Shown here one piece after another: positions 24,056 to 36,184 of a stretch of 64,000 nt of DNA. Numbering within the stretch: the first letter of the stretch is position 1; the number at the start of each line of letters is the position of its first letter. Location of the stretch: positions 389,569 to 453,568 of the forward strand of contig NC_052350.1 in assembly GCF_009727055.1 (NCBI RefSeq), written 5' to 3'. A program made the position numbers and the translations under genes. The stretch comes from Benincasa hispida (taxonomy: Eukaryota > Streptophyta > Magnoliopsida > Cucurbitales > Cucurbitaceae). The notes under the pieces are model-generated. The model saw only the letters and a program-made list of their open reading frames with translations. It was not told where the DNA came from and ran no database searches.

Positions 24056-24910
24056 TTTATTGTAATATTATATAGATTAAAATGTTGGTAATCTTATAGT
24101 ATAAATAAATATTAATTATTCAATCATTTAAATTTGAGAATCAAAACACAGTTGTCCTCACTCCTAAAATGGGTCCTTTGAATTGAAAAATTTGCACAAT
24201 GATATAATTGTGTAGCTTTGGAAAGAAAGACTCTTCTCAGCCAATAAGAGAGATGAAAAGAGGGGAGTTTGATTTGATAGTTCATATCATAAGTTATATA
24301 AAGTTCATATCACTAAATCCATAAAAATCTACATAATCAGCAAAAGTACAAAACCAAAATCTGCATTAAAATCTCCTAAAGAAAAAACAAAAAAACAAAA
24401 TATCACGATAACGTTATATTATATTTGAAAATATTTACCAATTTTCTTAAAAAAAAAACAAGATAAAAGTTAAATTATAATTCTTCTGAAAAAAGAAAAA
24501 AAGAAAAAAAGAATCAGATTTGAAATTTGACCATAGATTTATCCAATTGTATCAATTTGGATCTAAACTTTCAATTTCAAATGTTTTTATAATTTTTTTA
24601 GATTGTTTACTCTTCTTCGTAATGGATTTTTTTTTTTTCATTATGATTGATTGAGTTTACTACAGAGTAAACATGGCTTTGGAGCAATTTTTTTCCTTTT
24701 TTAATAGAAGGTAAAAATTGCAACTTATAAGTGTATGGCGAAAATTTTTTGAAATGAAAAATTTATATCTCGGTTTTTTTGAAGACGAAAAGAGATGATT
24801 AGATCATGGCGGGGCGTTGGTGTTTGTTGATTAGATCAGAGTGGGAAAAACTTTTGATAATTATATTACAGTTACAGATTAAAGAGGAGAAATGATTCTG
24901 ACCTAATCAC
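24056..24910. other. Intergenic DNA and probable CML 3' UTR
   Basis: AT-rich sequence with short A and T runs and no ORF of note. The part next to 24910 is likely the 3' UTR of the minus-strand calmodulin-like gene. Confidence 0.5.
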
Positions 24911-25405
24911 TTAAGAGATTGCAAGCCCTAGAAAATCAGCGGCAGATTTCGCCATTACAGATGCAAATTCATTGAAGCTAATAACTCCATCGCCATCCGT
25001 ATCTGCTTCCTTCATCATCTCTGTTAACTCTCTGTACGTCAATGGCTGTCCCATCTTCGCCATAGATCCCGCCAGCTCCGCCGCTGTTATATATCCATTT
25101 CCATCTCGATCGAACGAACGGAAAACCTCCAGAAGCTGCGTCTGATTTACCATTACCTCCTCGTTGAAATCCGGCATAATCGCCGTCACCAATTCGTCGA
25201 ACTCAACAGATCCATTACCGTTTGAATCCATATTAGCAAGAAGAACGTGGATTTGATCGCCGGAGGGCTTCAGACCGAGAGATCGAAGCAATGCCGCTAG
25301 TTCAAGAATTGTGAGACTTCCGTCGGAATCCATGTCGAATCGTGCAAAAATGTCGCGTAGTTGATTAAGCTGCTCAACTTCGAGTGCAGCCATATCGGAT
25401 TTCAC
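24911..25405 (-). CDS. CML16: Calmodulin-like calcium-binding protein (CML15/CML16-like)
   Basis: Intronless gene for a 164-residue protein with four complete EF-hand loops: residues 24-35 (DMDSDGSLTILE), 60-71 (DSNGNGSVEFDE), 99-110 (DRDGNGYITAAE) and 135-146 (DTDGDGVISFNE). Each loop has Asp at position 1 and Glu at position 12, so all four should bind Ca2+. The length, the missing extension and the C-terminus (AKSAADFLGL) fit the plant CML15/16 group of cytosolic/nuclear calcium sensors. Met5 (MAALEVEQ) is an alternative start and may be the true one. No catalytic domain; it acts by binding targets when Ca2+ rises. Which of CML15 or CML16 is closer is not certain. Confidence 0.93.
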   Translation of the reverse strand: MKSDMAALEVEQLNQLRDIFARFDMDSDGSLTILELAALLRSLGLKPSGDQIHVLLANMDSNGNGSVEFDELVTAIMPDFNEEVMVNQTQLLEVFRSFDRDGNGYITAAELAGSMAKMGQPLTYRELTEMMKEADTDGDGVISFNEFASVMAKSAADFLGLAIS

Positions 25406-25700
25406 AAATGTCGAAACAATGCGATTGATTGATAGAGACAGAGAGGAATTGGATTTGGCGACGGTGGCGGCGACGGAGACGGCGGCGGAAGAGGGAGAAG
25501 AAAACCGAGGATACCAAAAAAGAGGTGGTTATTTGAATCTGGAGGAGGAAATTGGCGGTGGCTATGTGGGATTTGTATTGTGTTAAAATTAGAAAAAGCG
25601 TGTGGGTCGGTGGGGCCTTATTTTTGGTACACAGCAAAGCTTTATGATTGTCTCTTAGTATTTCTCTTTTCCTTTTCTAAATGTTTTTATCCATCGACTC
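25406..25700 (-). promoter_or_regulatory. CML 5' UTR and proximal upstream region
   Basis: Upstream of the CML start on the minus strand lies a stretch rich in CCGCC/GTCGCC repeats (about 25455-25500). Beyond it the sequence turns AT-rich. This fits a 5' UTR of roughly 200 bases. I do not see an unambiguous TATA box. Confidence 0.4.
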
Positions 25701-27469
25701 TTTTTGGCTATAATAAACTTTTCCTTTTTATTAATTAACAAAACCTTTTTTTTTTCCCTTTTCTTGGAACCTCTCTTCCTCTTTTGTACTTTAAATACCT
25801 CTATTTTTTTATGGTGTTTATGAGTTGGATTTAGGCTAATAAAGATAATCTTGAATCTAATTCAATAGTCAAATATTTGCTGGTTATAATCTTAGTTAGG
25901 GTTTACGATTTACGATCTTGAATTAGGATTATGTTTAGTCATTGATTGATGAGATGTATATTTGACTCTGTACATTACCACCTAATTGGATTATCGATTT
26001 TGTTAATTCATTCATTTACTAAACTTGATGAACGATAGATAATAATTACTATTTCTAGACATGTTTTTTTGTAAAAAAAAAAAAAAAGTTCAGATGATAT
26101 ATCTAGCCGTTTGTTCACTCTATAATATGTTTAGGTCAAATATGTATGGTCATGAAATTCAACTTGCCATGTAGATATTACTATCAATCCTTTTAAATTT
26201 TTCATTACTATATATTTTCCTACTAGCATAATTGGTTTATGATATACCAATTTTAGTACGAGGTTAATTAATTATTTATATATGTAGCATGACTCAATAA
26301 CATAATACTTGTATTATTGACATTGAAATTGGATGTTTGATTCTTTCACTTCACGTTTTAGCTTCCTAAATGAACTCTAATAGTTAAAAGGATGGAAGAA
26401 AAAGATATGAAAGGGGGTTTTTGAAGTACTTGAACTTCTCACATGGAGTGGCAAATGATAGGGTTGTGAAGCCATGTGCTTCCAAACACTTATGTTTGAT
26501 TATTTTGTCATTCACAAAGCCATCTTCTAAATATCCACATGGATGCATATATATCATTACAATGAGTTGGGTTTTCCTTTTTCTTTGGTGTAGTTCTTTT
26601 TTCTACTTTCAAGTTTAACACATGAAAGGATCAAACTTTATAGGAGGAGATAATAAATCAAATGTTGTTGTTTCAAAAGCAATATTTACAAAATTTCAAA
26701 CCGACTTTGAATCGAAAAAATTTATTCATGAATTAATTTTTAAAATCATCCGAAACTATAAAATTGAAGAAACTTATTGTGATTCTTGATTTTTTTTATA
26801 TTAATATTATTTGTTAGAAAATTATTAAATTATAATATTGAATTGAATCTTATTAACTAAATATTGTGTCTATTGCCGTGTTTTCAAAATCCTTGCATTT
26901 TGAGTTGTTTAGATTTTTTTTAGGTTAATATTTTTATTTTTTTTTACTTCATTTTATTGTGTTGAAATATTTTTTTTTTTGCCCAATTTTATTTTATTTT
27001 TTAAAATGTGAGGATGGGTTAGATATTCTGCAAAGATTTGTTTTGTTTTGTTTTGTTTTTTTTTGGAAAATGTGAGGATTTGATGAGTTTATTTTTAAAA
27101 AATATTATATACTGCCTCCCATTTTGAAAATAAGATTTTAAAATTAGAAAAATAAGTAAACTATTTACTGAATTTTAATCTTTTCATAAAGGTAGGTAGA
27201 AATTGATAAAAGTCTATTGATATCTATAGGTATTTTTTTTTTTTACTATTTCTATAAGTAGTTTGACATTTATTCAATTTATGAAAAATTTTCATTACAA
27301 TATTAGTGTGAATCTATATTTTCAGCCAAAAGAAGCGCATGATTGGCCAAGTTATTTAACTAGTGATAATACTGCTTAAATTGTTATTTTGAATTTAAAA
27401 TAGTCATTTTGTTTATATTTTCTCAATTTTATTTGAAAATAGTGAGAGAAAAAAAAATATAGATCGGGG
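25701..27469. other. AT-rich intergenic DNA
   Basis: No gene supported. There is a (GTTTT)n-type run at about 27040-27063 and poly(A)/poly(T) runs. A 65-residue open frame at 26421-26618 has no recognisable domain and ends in a hydrophobic stretch; I leave it as unsupported. Confidence 0.5.
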
Positions 27470-28520
27470 AAGGGGGCTTTCACCATATATTGGTACAACA
27501 ATCTTCTCTAAATATGTTATCTCTAATTTGTCGTCTCGTTTGTAAAACTTGGAATGATCTAGTTTATGATCTAGTTTTAGATTACGCTTTCTCTACTAAA
27601 TTTCAATTCCTTACAAATGCTTTCCTCTCTCTACATGTGATGAAGCCATCAATAATTGCCCGTATTGCAATGGTATTGTTACATGCAATCCAAAAATGTA
27701 ATGTATCAAAGAAAGCATTTGGGTGTGAATTTTGATTTGGAATTGGAATTAATTAAATTCGTCTCATTATTGTTTGATGGCGATTGGCGTATTCCAATAA
27801 TCAATCAATGCAACGAGTTGTTGTTTATTATCAAAGATGATAATGATGGTATATTCATTCCTATGTCTAATAAGTTCATTCCAATTCTTGAATATTTTAC
27901 GTAGTTGGATTTGGTTTCAGCCCTACCACAAAATAATACAAATTGTTTAGAGTTACTTGAAAAACTGTAGAAGTATCACTCTAAAAGCCATAATGAAAAT
28001 GGATCTAAATATATTTAGTAGTGTAATGAAAATAGATGTTTGGACGTTTGGTGGAAGTGGAACCAACTGTAACCATAATCAATAGAGACATCTTCACTTT
28101 CCACCTTTGCCGTTTAACATTTTTTACCGTGTATACTTGAATGGAGTCATCTATTGGTTGGAAAAAGAAAAAGATAAGGAAAAAATGAGTTTGTCATATA
28201 TACTCTCGATGTTGAAACTGAAGAAATTGAATCGAGCACTTATTTTGGAAGTTGGCCTAGTTGGCCGAGTTTGCTCGAAAATGTATAAATTTAATGGGAC
28301 CATTTATGCTACTTTCACCGAGTTCGTAATTTATAAGGCATTCAAGTATAGAGAATGCGAGAGAAAGATTTATGGAAAAAAAGATTTGGTTATTGATGAC
28401 ATACCAAATGATTGGAGAAGCTTTATACTCATAAAAGCCTTTGAAGATGGAGAAATATTATGTCGAGTTAAATTTTTATATTTTGTTGTCTATTTTTTAG
28501 AATGTAGTTTTATTTTAATT
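27470..28520 (+). pseudogene. F-box family pseudogene
   Basis: The first open part (27490-27735) contains an F-box-like end (LICRLVCKTWNDLVYD) typical of the LSxCRxVCKxWxxL pattern. Downstream, other frames show pieces of an F-box-associated domain (for example LNGVIYWLEKEKDKE at about 28130 and DVETEEIES at about 28209). The frame shifts several times and stops occur between pieces. An intact protein would be the substrate receptor of an SCF ubiquitin ligase; this copy cannot make one. No transposon ends were seen around it. Confidence 0.6.
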
Positions 28521-31500
28521 TTTCAAGTTTTGCCGCTGTCTCCGTGGGTGATGATTCATTTTTATTGAATTTTCACAAGAAGTTAGCTTATTTATTAGTT
28601 ATATTTGTATGGTATATTATTGCATCATTTATGTATGAGATTCAATGTGATGGGAGTTGTTGGTGAATTAAGAATATACATAGCTAATGGAATTATTCAA
28701 AGATATCAAAATTAGATTATTTTATTTCCAGGAAGAAATAGCATCAAACGAGTGAAATTTATGTTAAAGAAACCAAAGGACTAGGGATTGCAAATAGTTT
28801 ATTATCAAATTCAAATGAATTCGTTTATTCACAATTACACTGTATTCATAATTCCATATTTCAACAATTAAACTGTATTTATAACTTCAACAACAAGATT
28901 GCAAGAGCGAATACTTATTTGTTTGTCAAAAGATAAATTAATGATATAATAATATAATAAGATGATAATGAATAAAAGTAATTAAAAATACAAAAAAGAT
29001 CAAATTTAAATAAAACATGCAATTTATTAGATGATACTATGTATAGAATATTCCGTAAAATCCTAATTAAAATAAAAAAAAATTTAGTCCAAATTTAGAA
29101 TAATAAAAAATGAATAAAATAATATAAAATCTTAAGATATATTATAAATTAAAATCCAAATGGTGATAAACAAATTAAATATTGATTAATTCTAAATATT
29201 TTAAAAAATTGATTAAATCAAATCAAAACAAATAGCTAATTTGAATCAATGAGTGGAGAAAAATAAGTAAGAGAGAGAAAAATAAGAAAGAGATTGGTTT
29301 ATTTTAAATCAAATCTTAATTGTAAAATCATAGCAAAAAGAGTAGCTTATTAAAGAAACCACAATAAAAATGAAATCTTTGTGTAAGTAATAAAAGTTAT
29401 GGCAATATATAGAGCAATCATCCAATTGATTCTTGTGTCATTTTTTTAGGAAGTGATATTTTTTTTTCCCAAAATGTTAAAATAATATAAAAAATAGCAC
29501 ATACAACTAATTTATTAAAAATGTGAGAAATATACCGCTAATTTATTAAAAATGTATGTATACAATATGAAAAACAATATAGAGATTTGAATAAAATATA
29601 TGGATAAAAGAATTTAATAATATATGGTTATTTTAAATATAAATTTGTTAGAAAAATCTGTATATTTTATTAAAGGTGAGATAAATTCGAAAAGTAGTTA
29701 ACAAAATATAAAATAATAATAAAATATAGAGATTATGTTAACTAAATGAACAAAATTAGGAGGGTAGTTGTACTTCAACAATTACGTTGGATATCTCGAT
29801 CCTATTTTCTATTTTGGAATTATCTGGTATTTGTAGTTTCATCAACAACTACGCAAGGACAAATCAAGGATTTAGAAATTTCTGGTCATATGCATGTCTC
29901 ATGAGTTGTCATGATTCTTATTCCAATGCGGTTTTTCCATTTTTCATAATGAAACATCAAATTCCACCATACACTCTAATTCTATGTACAAGCTGTTTTT
30001 TGTTAGTTTAATCAATAACATTTTTTAATCCATTTAATTAACTTGAAGAGTTAAAAAACTAAAATGTTTGGTTTTAACTACTTGCGGCTAAATAAAAGTT
30101 AAAACGAAAACTTTATGATTTTTTTTATTCTTCAAACTTTAGGAATAGAAAATGTAATTGATTAAAACAGCATAACTTTTCAATAATTGAATTTAAGATT
30201 AAAATACTAGTTTATTTTGATTCTAAGTTAGCATACTATAGTTAAAAAATGATTATTTTAAAATTAATTAGTTAAAATAACAAAACTAAATGAATTTAAT
30301 TATTGTATTTTCAAGAAATTATATATTTAGTCTGCTTACTGAATTTTGCTAAATAATTAGATTACAAACATTAAAATTGGATATTTTATAATATAAATAA
30401 AAAATGAACAAGTTTGACCAATATAGTATTTTAAGTATACTAGTTTATTACCACACGTGATGCATGTAATATATACTTTTCATTTTATTTGATTTTGTAG
30501 TAATATAAATGTAATTATATTCTTAACAAAATAAGTTATTTAAAAATAGTAATAAATGACATAATTAAAATTTTATTTTCGATATTATGCAAAGTATATT
30601 TATTTAAAAAAAAACAATATACTTAAATACGTAAAATATATAAAATATTATTATATCTGCCGTTGTTGTTATTATTATTCTAAGAGAAAACCAACGAGAA
30701 AAATATGTTTTCTTTTAATTAAATTAACATGTAAAAAATAAAAATCAAATAAAATTTAAGTATGCATTTGATATTTGAAAAAAAAAACATTAATAATACA
30801 ATAAACTAACTAAAAAACATTAGTAGAGAAGAAGAGTTTTGAACACCACATTCGGCTTGAAGTTCTATTTTAAAAATTAGAAGATATGGATCTTATCTAT
30901 TCGGTTATACTCATATTGACCCAAAAAAAAAAAAAAAAAAAACCCCAAAAGTTTTAGTAATAGGAAATTGCGAAGTTGCAAAATATTTTAAAATTTAAAA
31001 TCTTTTCAAACACTATATTATATATGATTTATGCGACAATTTTTACAAATAAATACAAATTTATTTGAAAAATTCTTATAAATAAAAAATTTCCAAAAAT
31101 ATTTACGCTTTATAGCAAAAGGTTCCAAAAATTCAAATGAACTTTTGTTATAAAATTTAAATATTTTTAAATGTTTTTTATATTTAAAAAGACTCGATCT
31201 TTTTATATTCTACCTTTTTGCTCTCTACCTTTATAAATAAAAGTAAAACTTTTCTTATTCCATCTCTTCAAATTCTATTTATTCATTTGATAAGTATAAG
31301 TACATTTAAAGCTGCATTCATCACTTCTTTCAAAAAAAAGAAAAAAGAAAAAAGAAAAAAGAAAAAAGGTTGCATTCATCCCATCTACTTTTATATCAAT
31401 TATTTTTTTTTTTTTATCATTTATTTTAGTACTAAATTTGAATAGTCATGTGCTCAAAACGACGCGGAGCAGTCGGCATCCTTAAAAAGGATTATTTTTT

Positions 31501-31615
31501 TTTTTTTTTTTTAGAAAAAAGAGTGGCCACCAATCTTTTGTACGGTATGGTTGGATATTAAAATGAAATAAACAATTTTTAATTAAAAAAAGTAAAAAAT
31601 GGTCTACGAAAACTA
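28521..31615. other. AT-rich intergenic DNA
   Basis: Very AT-rich with no supported gene. Small homopolymer features: an A run at about 30925-30942, GAAAAAA units at about 31337-31367 and T runs near 31408 and 31497. Short open frames have no domain. Confidence 0.5.
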
Positions 31616-31993
31616 GAGTTGAGTTCTGGCATCGTCACATAATGAAAATGGAAACAAGGTGAGCCTAACTTCTTCAGGAGTAATATTGGGGAATACAAAA
31701 GTATTGCAGATTTCGATGAAACTCTTTAAATGAGCATGAGGATCTTCACCTCGTCATCCTCCAAATTGACCAGCTGTCTGAATCATCTGGAGCATAACAA
31801 ATTTCATTTCAAATATGGAACCATCTAGTGCTGGTCGCATGATCTCCAATGAGAAATCATATAGGATTGACGAAGCATAGTCATTGATAGGTCTATTACG
31901 ATCATTAGCTAGAAGAATGGAGTTGGCTAGAGCATCTACATTATCATTGATTACTACATGTGGCTCTTCTGAATTATCTCGTTGATCAGCCAT
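31616..31993 (-). pseudogene. Gypsy (Tat/Athila-like) gag N-terminus remnant
   Basis: The minus-strand open frame 31754-31993 starts MADQRDNSEEPHVV and ends in MLQMIQTAGQFGG. The latter is the start of the retrotransposon gag domain of large Gypsy elements; 31620-31750 continues that domain in another frame. It lies just downstream, in element direction, of a primer-binding-site-like sequence at 32201-32218, as a gag should. The rest of gag and all of pol are missing to the left. Confidence 0.6.
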
Positions 31994-32200
31994 TGTCTGA
32001 ACTCTATTTCATTGTCTTTTTTTTTCCCCTATTCTTCTTCTGTGAAAGGTCCTCTCAATCTCTGGGTAGTGTACAAGCTCAGGTATAGATCCCTCGCTCA
32101 TGAAACGTTTGTAGCTTTTTCACAGATAAGGGTACAATACCTAGAAATCGAGTCATACGAAAATAAAAAACAATAATCTCAATGCATTTAGTTACCGCAA

Positions 32201-32218
32201 TCCCTGACAACAGTGCCA
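32201..32218 (-). promoter_or_regulatory. Primer binding site-like sequence of the Gypsy relic
   Basis: The minus strand reads TGGCACTGTTGTCAGGGA, a slightly changed form of the PBS stretch seen next to the 5' LTR in Tat/Athila-type Gypsy elements. It lies between the gag remnant on the left and LTR sequence on the right, giving a minus-strand orientation. Confidence 0.5.
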
Positions 32219-32320
32219 AAAACTTGGTATGTTTTGATATATGCGATAGTTAAATGCTCTATGATGTCTTCAAGAACGCATTGTTTTGCCTAATTAAATA
32301 TAAGTGTAAATCTAACTAGG

Positions 32321-33773
32321 TGATAACTCTAAAAAAGAGTTATTATTCCTAGCTTAATTCAGGCTTGTCATCAGATTTTATGTGTTTATTTTTCCTATTT
32401 TGTAGGTACTAAGCAATCAAGAGGTAGAAGTAATCATTTGATGAAGAACAGGGTTAATATGAAGCAATTTGGAGTTGATTTGAGCATCTGGGCTTCAAAG
32501 AAGTTGAAATTACCAAAATGTCATCGAGTTTCATTGAGTATAATCAGCCATCGAGTACCATCGTGTAAAAGACTATCGAGTATTATCGAGTAAAATACTA
32601 CCAAGTAAACGAGCGTCGAGCATCGAGTATAAAGTAATCCAGCATCGAGTGTCGAGTTTTTGACAGAATGCTCACCATTGCAACACTTTGAGTTGGCAGC
32701 AATGTCAACATTGCAACGTTTTACTGACGCTTGTGGCCTTTCATGTCGTTTCTAGCGTTGCAACGTTGTGAAGATTTCTATAAATATCTTTCTTCGGTTT
32801 TAGGTCGAGATATGCTGAATCTTGGAGGGCAAACCGATGGAGGCCGAAGTAAAACTTCATTCTTCTTCCTTTCCCTTTAGAATTTAGTATCTTTAGGTTA
32901 GTTTTTTTTTATTTTTTTATTTTGGGTTGTAATCGACGGATTGGTTGTATATCTCGGATTTTTCTATGAATTAAGAGGTAACTCCTATCTAATTTATTTT
33001 GAGCAAGAACCCTATGTTTATTTTCTTGAAGATTTTCTAATTAATTTAATTGAACTGTTATGAACTCTTTGGGTGGATTTGTTTTAATATTAATAGAGTT
33101 TCTTTGAATTGATCTGAAAAATTAATTTATTGAAGTTCTTGCATGCAAAATCGTCATAGCCTATGCAATATTGATTGATTAATTTGCGCATATTAGGATC
33201 GCATGTATAAAGTCTAGACTCTTTCTGACCAAATGCATGTATGCCCTAATATAATCTTTTCCAAATAAATCATGCTATAAGATATGGCTTTCCAGCTTGT
33301 AGTTTGTCTCAACAATTGAACCCTTTTGTAATGCAATTCAATTTTAACTTGTATGTCTCTAAGAAGGAAGAGTTGTAAATTGAAGGGCTAATTTGGTTTA
33401 ATATCAAATTTGGCTAGTTGGGCTATTAGAATTTTTAATAGGTTGAGGGGTTGACAGATTCAGTGTAATTAATTGATGCCTAATGAAAGAAATTACATCT
33501 CTCTTGCTCTAGAAATTAGATAGACTCCTATTCTAGATTACATTTATCTTTTTATTTAAATTTCATGCATATATCTCTTCCACAACAAAACCCCTTCATT
33601 TACCGCTCTAGTTAGAAAATTAACTTGACGAAACCAATCGTGCTTCTCTGTAGATCGACTCAGACTTACCACTGTTACTACATTAAAGTAGTAATAGGAG
33701 TAGTTTGATATTATAAATTTTCTTTTGTTTTGGTTTAGAGTCGAATTAGTGACATTGATTCTCCATCAGAAAC
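32321..33773 (+). mobile_element. Solo LTR (about 1.45 kb) inside the Gypsy relic
   Basis: The segment is flanked by the same five bases, CTAGG, at 32316-32320 and 33774-33778. It begins TGATAACTC and contains a TATA-like box (CTATAAATAT, about 32781-32790), so it reads in plus orientation. The right end reads ...AC instead of the expected CA, so the right border may be off by a few bases. The unit separates two parts of the older Gypsy LTR, which read continuously when it is skipped. Confidence 0.55.
32525..32665 (+). repeat. ATCGAGT-rich short repeat array in the solo LTR
   Basis: The word ATCGAGT, with variants such as GCATCGAGTAT and CTATCGAGTATT, recurs about nine times at irregular 10-25 bp spacing, upstream of the LTR TATA box. 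Its position in the U3-like part suggests a regulatory or simple expansion origin. Confidence 0.65.
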
Positions 33774-33788
33774 CTAGGCGTCTGATGA

Positions 33789-34146
33789 TAGGGGAAACGG
33801 TTCGGTTCGATTCGATTTTGTGGTCAAACCGAACCGAACCAATTTTTTTAAAATGTGAAACCGAATCGAACTGAACCGCATATATGCGGTTCGATTCGGT
33901 TTCAAATTCGATTTTGGCATTTTTAAAAAATCCATATTATATTCTTTTTTAATTAAAAAGTGGTTCGGTTCGGTTCGGTTTCAAATTCGGTTTTCAAAAG
34001 TGAAAACGAACTGAACCGAGTTAATTCGGTTTCAAATTTCTTCAAACCAGATCGAACCGAATTTTTTGGTTTCACTGAGTTTTTGGTTCGGTTCGGTTAG
34101 ATTTTTAGAAATGGTTCGATTTTTGCAGTTTGAATGATCACCCCTA
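33789..34146. mobile_element. hAT-type MITE with CGGTTCGG-rich ends (358 bp)
   Basis: The left end reads TAGGGGAAACGG and the right end, reversed, TAGGGGTGATCA; both start with the TAGGGG terminus common in plant hAT MITEs. It is flanked by an 8-bp target duplication with one mismatch (TCTGATGA at 33781-33788, TCTGGTGA at 34147-34154). The interior is full of GGTTCGGTTCGGTT and the complementary ACCGAACCGAACC, so the single strand can fold strongly. It has no transposase. Confidence 0.75.
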
Positions 34147-35639
34147 TCTGGTGAGTCCAGGGTCGAACACAAGGATTGCTTGCTATTGATGCGATGATAC
34201 TGTTGTTTCGATCCAACTCGTAGTCCTAGACTCACTAAGTGACCCTCAAACATTTTAGCCATGAGGACCTTTGTAAACTTATTAGCATATAACAGATTTC
34301 TAACTTCAATTTAACGCTAATTTGTTGTTAAATAAAGATGATGAGTTTATGTTACTAAGAGTTGAAATGAAAGATGATGAATACGTTTGAAATCACAATC
34401 ATAACAGAAGCAACTTATGCAATGCGATGAAGTTTTCCAAGAGATTAATTAAGGTTGAGACACATATTCACTAACATTTCCTATGTAAATGCACAAACCA
34501 TGCGTTCAAGCAAATTACTCACAGATCATAACTACACTTCTCAGTGTATTTAGCCACATTATCTTTTTCTAAGATGCATGCGATGAGCTTTTAATGTAAG
34601 AAATATTTCTTTATTTCTAAAGGTAATCTCTTCTTGTTTATGTAGTCTAAATCCTTTACCTTTTCAAGCATAGATTTAGTCAATTTAAAGCAATCTCTCA
34701 ACTAATTCAAATAGCTTACAAAGCATACATAAAAAATATTGAACACATGACAAGGCTTAGCTTACAAAGCATGCATAAAACATATTGAACATATGACAAG
34801 GCTTTACTTAGTTCATGTTAGTTGCAATGATTCTCAACCCATGTAGAAATTAGTTACTCATGGATAAAGATGAAGAGATAGATGAATAATAAACTGGAAT
34901 GCATCTATATTGATAAAATGAGTTTTTCGACGTTTTACACTATATGAACAACTATAGTAAAAAGAAGATATAGAGATAGAGATAGAAAGTCAAGTCGTAG
35001 GTGACAGTTTCTTGCTCTTTTCGGCTCTTTAAACAATTGCTTCTTGAGGATTGTGTTGAAAAAGATGGCTTTCCTTCTGCTCCAAGTGAGCTCTTGAGTT
35101 TTTAGTCAAAATTTCATGAGGGCTCGAAAGAAATATGTGAAGTGATGATTTTTGCAGAATTTTTCCACGTCTCCTTACTCTCAGTTGCATGGGAATCTTG
35201 TGAGGCATTTATAGGCATCACGAGGTAGCTTTTCCATCTCTCACTAATGATTGTTTTGACAACATGCATTAAATTATATACCCTGAAGCTTTTCTTGTCA
35301 ACTACCAACTTGGTCTTTGATTTGAATTCCACCGCTTATGCCTTATGTCACCTTCCCTTTCTTCTATCGCATTAGTCTATGCAGCTCTAGCTATGCGGTT
35401 TCAATGTTGGCATCAGGAATTTATTCCACGATGAACTGTTGATTGCATGATAGGATTTCTGCATTTTAAAAAGCATAATTTTCTAAATTTTAAGCATTAT
35501 GAGATGTTGTACACATGCCATCACATAATATAATGAAATCATTAATTTCATACCAATTCTGTCATATTGTCCATGATTTTTCTTTATTGTTTTAGATAAA
35601 ATAAGTAAAATAACTTGTATTTCTAAGTTATGAGCTATC

Positions 35640-36184
35640 ATGGCCACTCTCACCCATACAAAACAAAGGACTGCCGTCATAAACAGAAGTTCACAACTCA
35701 CTCAGGATTAAGGTTAAGTCTTCTATGGTCATCCTAGTGAAATATTAGTTTCTTCAAGCAACGGTGTTATAAAGAGAAACTAATTGGTGTTATAAAGAGA
35801 AACTAATTATTTCGTTGTCAGGTTTATGTAAAAACTCCTTTATACAGGATACCCCCACTCATATCTTTACATGAATATTATGGTTCATATTGTTTGAACA
35901 CTGACATCTCATGTAACAATTACAAAGCGACTCATATCCGTAGTGTTACCAGGATAAGGCACCCAATCTTCATCCATTTACTGCAGACCTTTTAGATTCT
36001 TACTTGAACATGAACCACCTATATGTCAACCAATACTGTTCAAGTGACATCATATAACCTTGGAACTTAGTTTATTGGATCGAATTAATGCTGTCTAAAT
36101 GTCAAATAAAATACCTCTGATTTTATTAGATAAATAATTTAACAAAACTACAAACCACGTAAATTTAGGACATCAATTCCAACA
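35640..36184 (-). mobile_element. Copia A 3' LTR, truncated
   Basis: This stretch matches, with many changes, the corresponding part of the Copia B LTRs (the motif order CTCACCCATACAAA, GGTCATCCTAGTGAAAT, ACTCATATC, GTGTTACCAGGATAAGG). It ends in CCAACA at 36184, followed by a polypurine tract on the minus strand (CAAGTGGGAGAT). The outer part of the LTR is missing or unrecognisable. Confidence 0.65.

Larger units (their letters stand above)
32219..35600 (-). mobile_element. 5' LTR region of the minus-strand Gypsy relic, interrupted twice
   Basis: If the two insertions at 32321-33773 and 33789-34146 are ignored, the sequence reads through from the PBS into LTR-like DNA. On the minus strand a CCTTGTGTTCGACCCTGG phrase lies close to the LTR end, as often seen in this lineage. 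The right limit is not clear; by about 35640 the sequence belongs to Copia A. Non-coding apart from spurious frames. Confidence 0.45.

Noticed and set aside
26421..26618. 65-residue ORF between the CML gene and the F-box relic
   Set aside because: No recognisable domain or conserved start context; expected by chance in AT-rich DNA.
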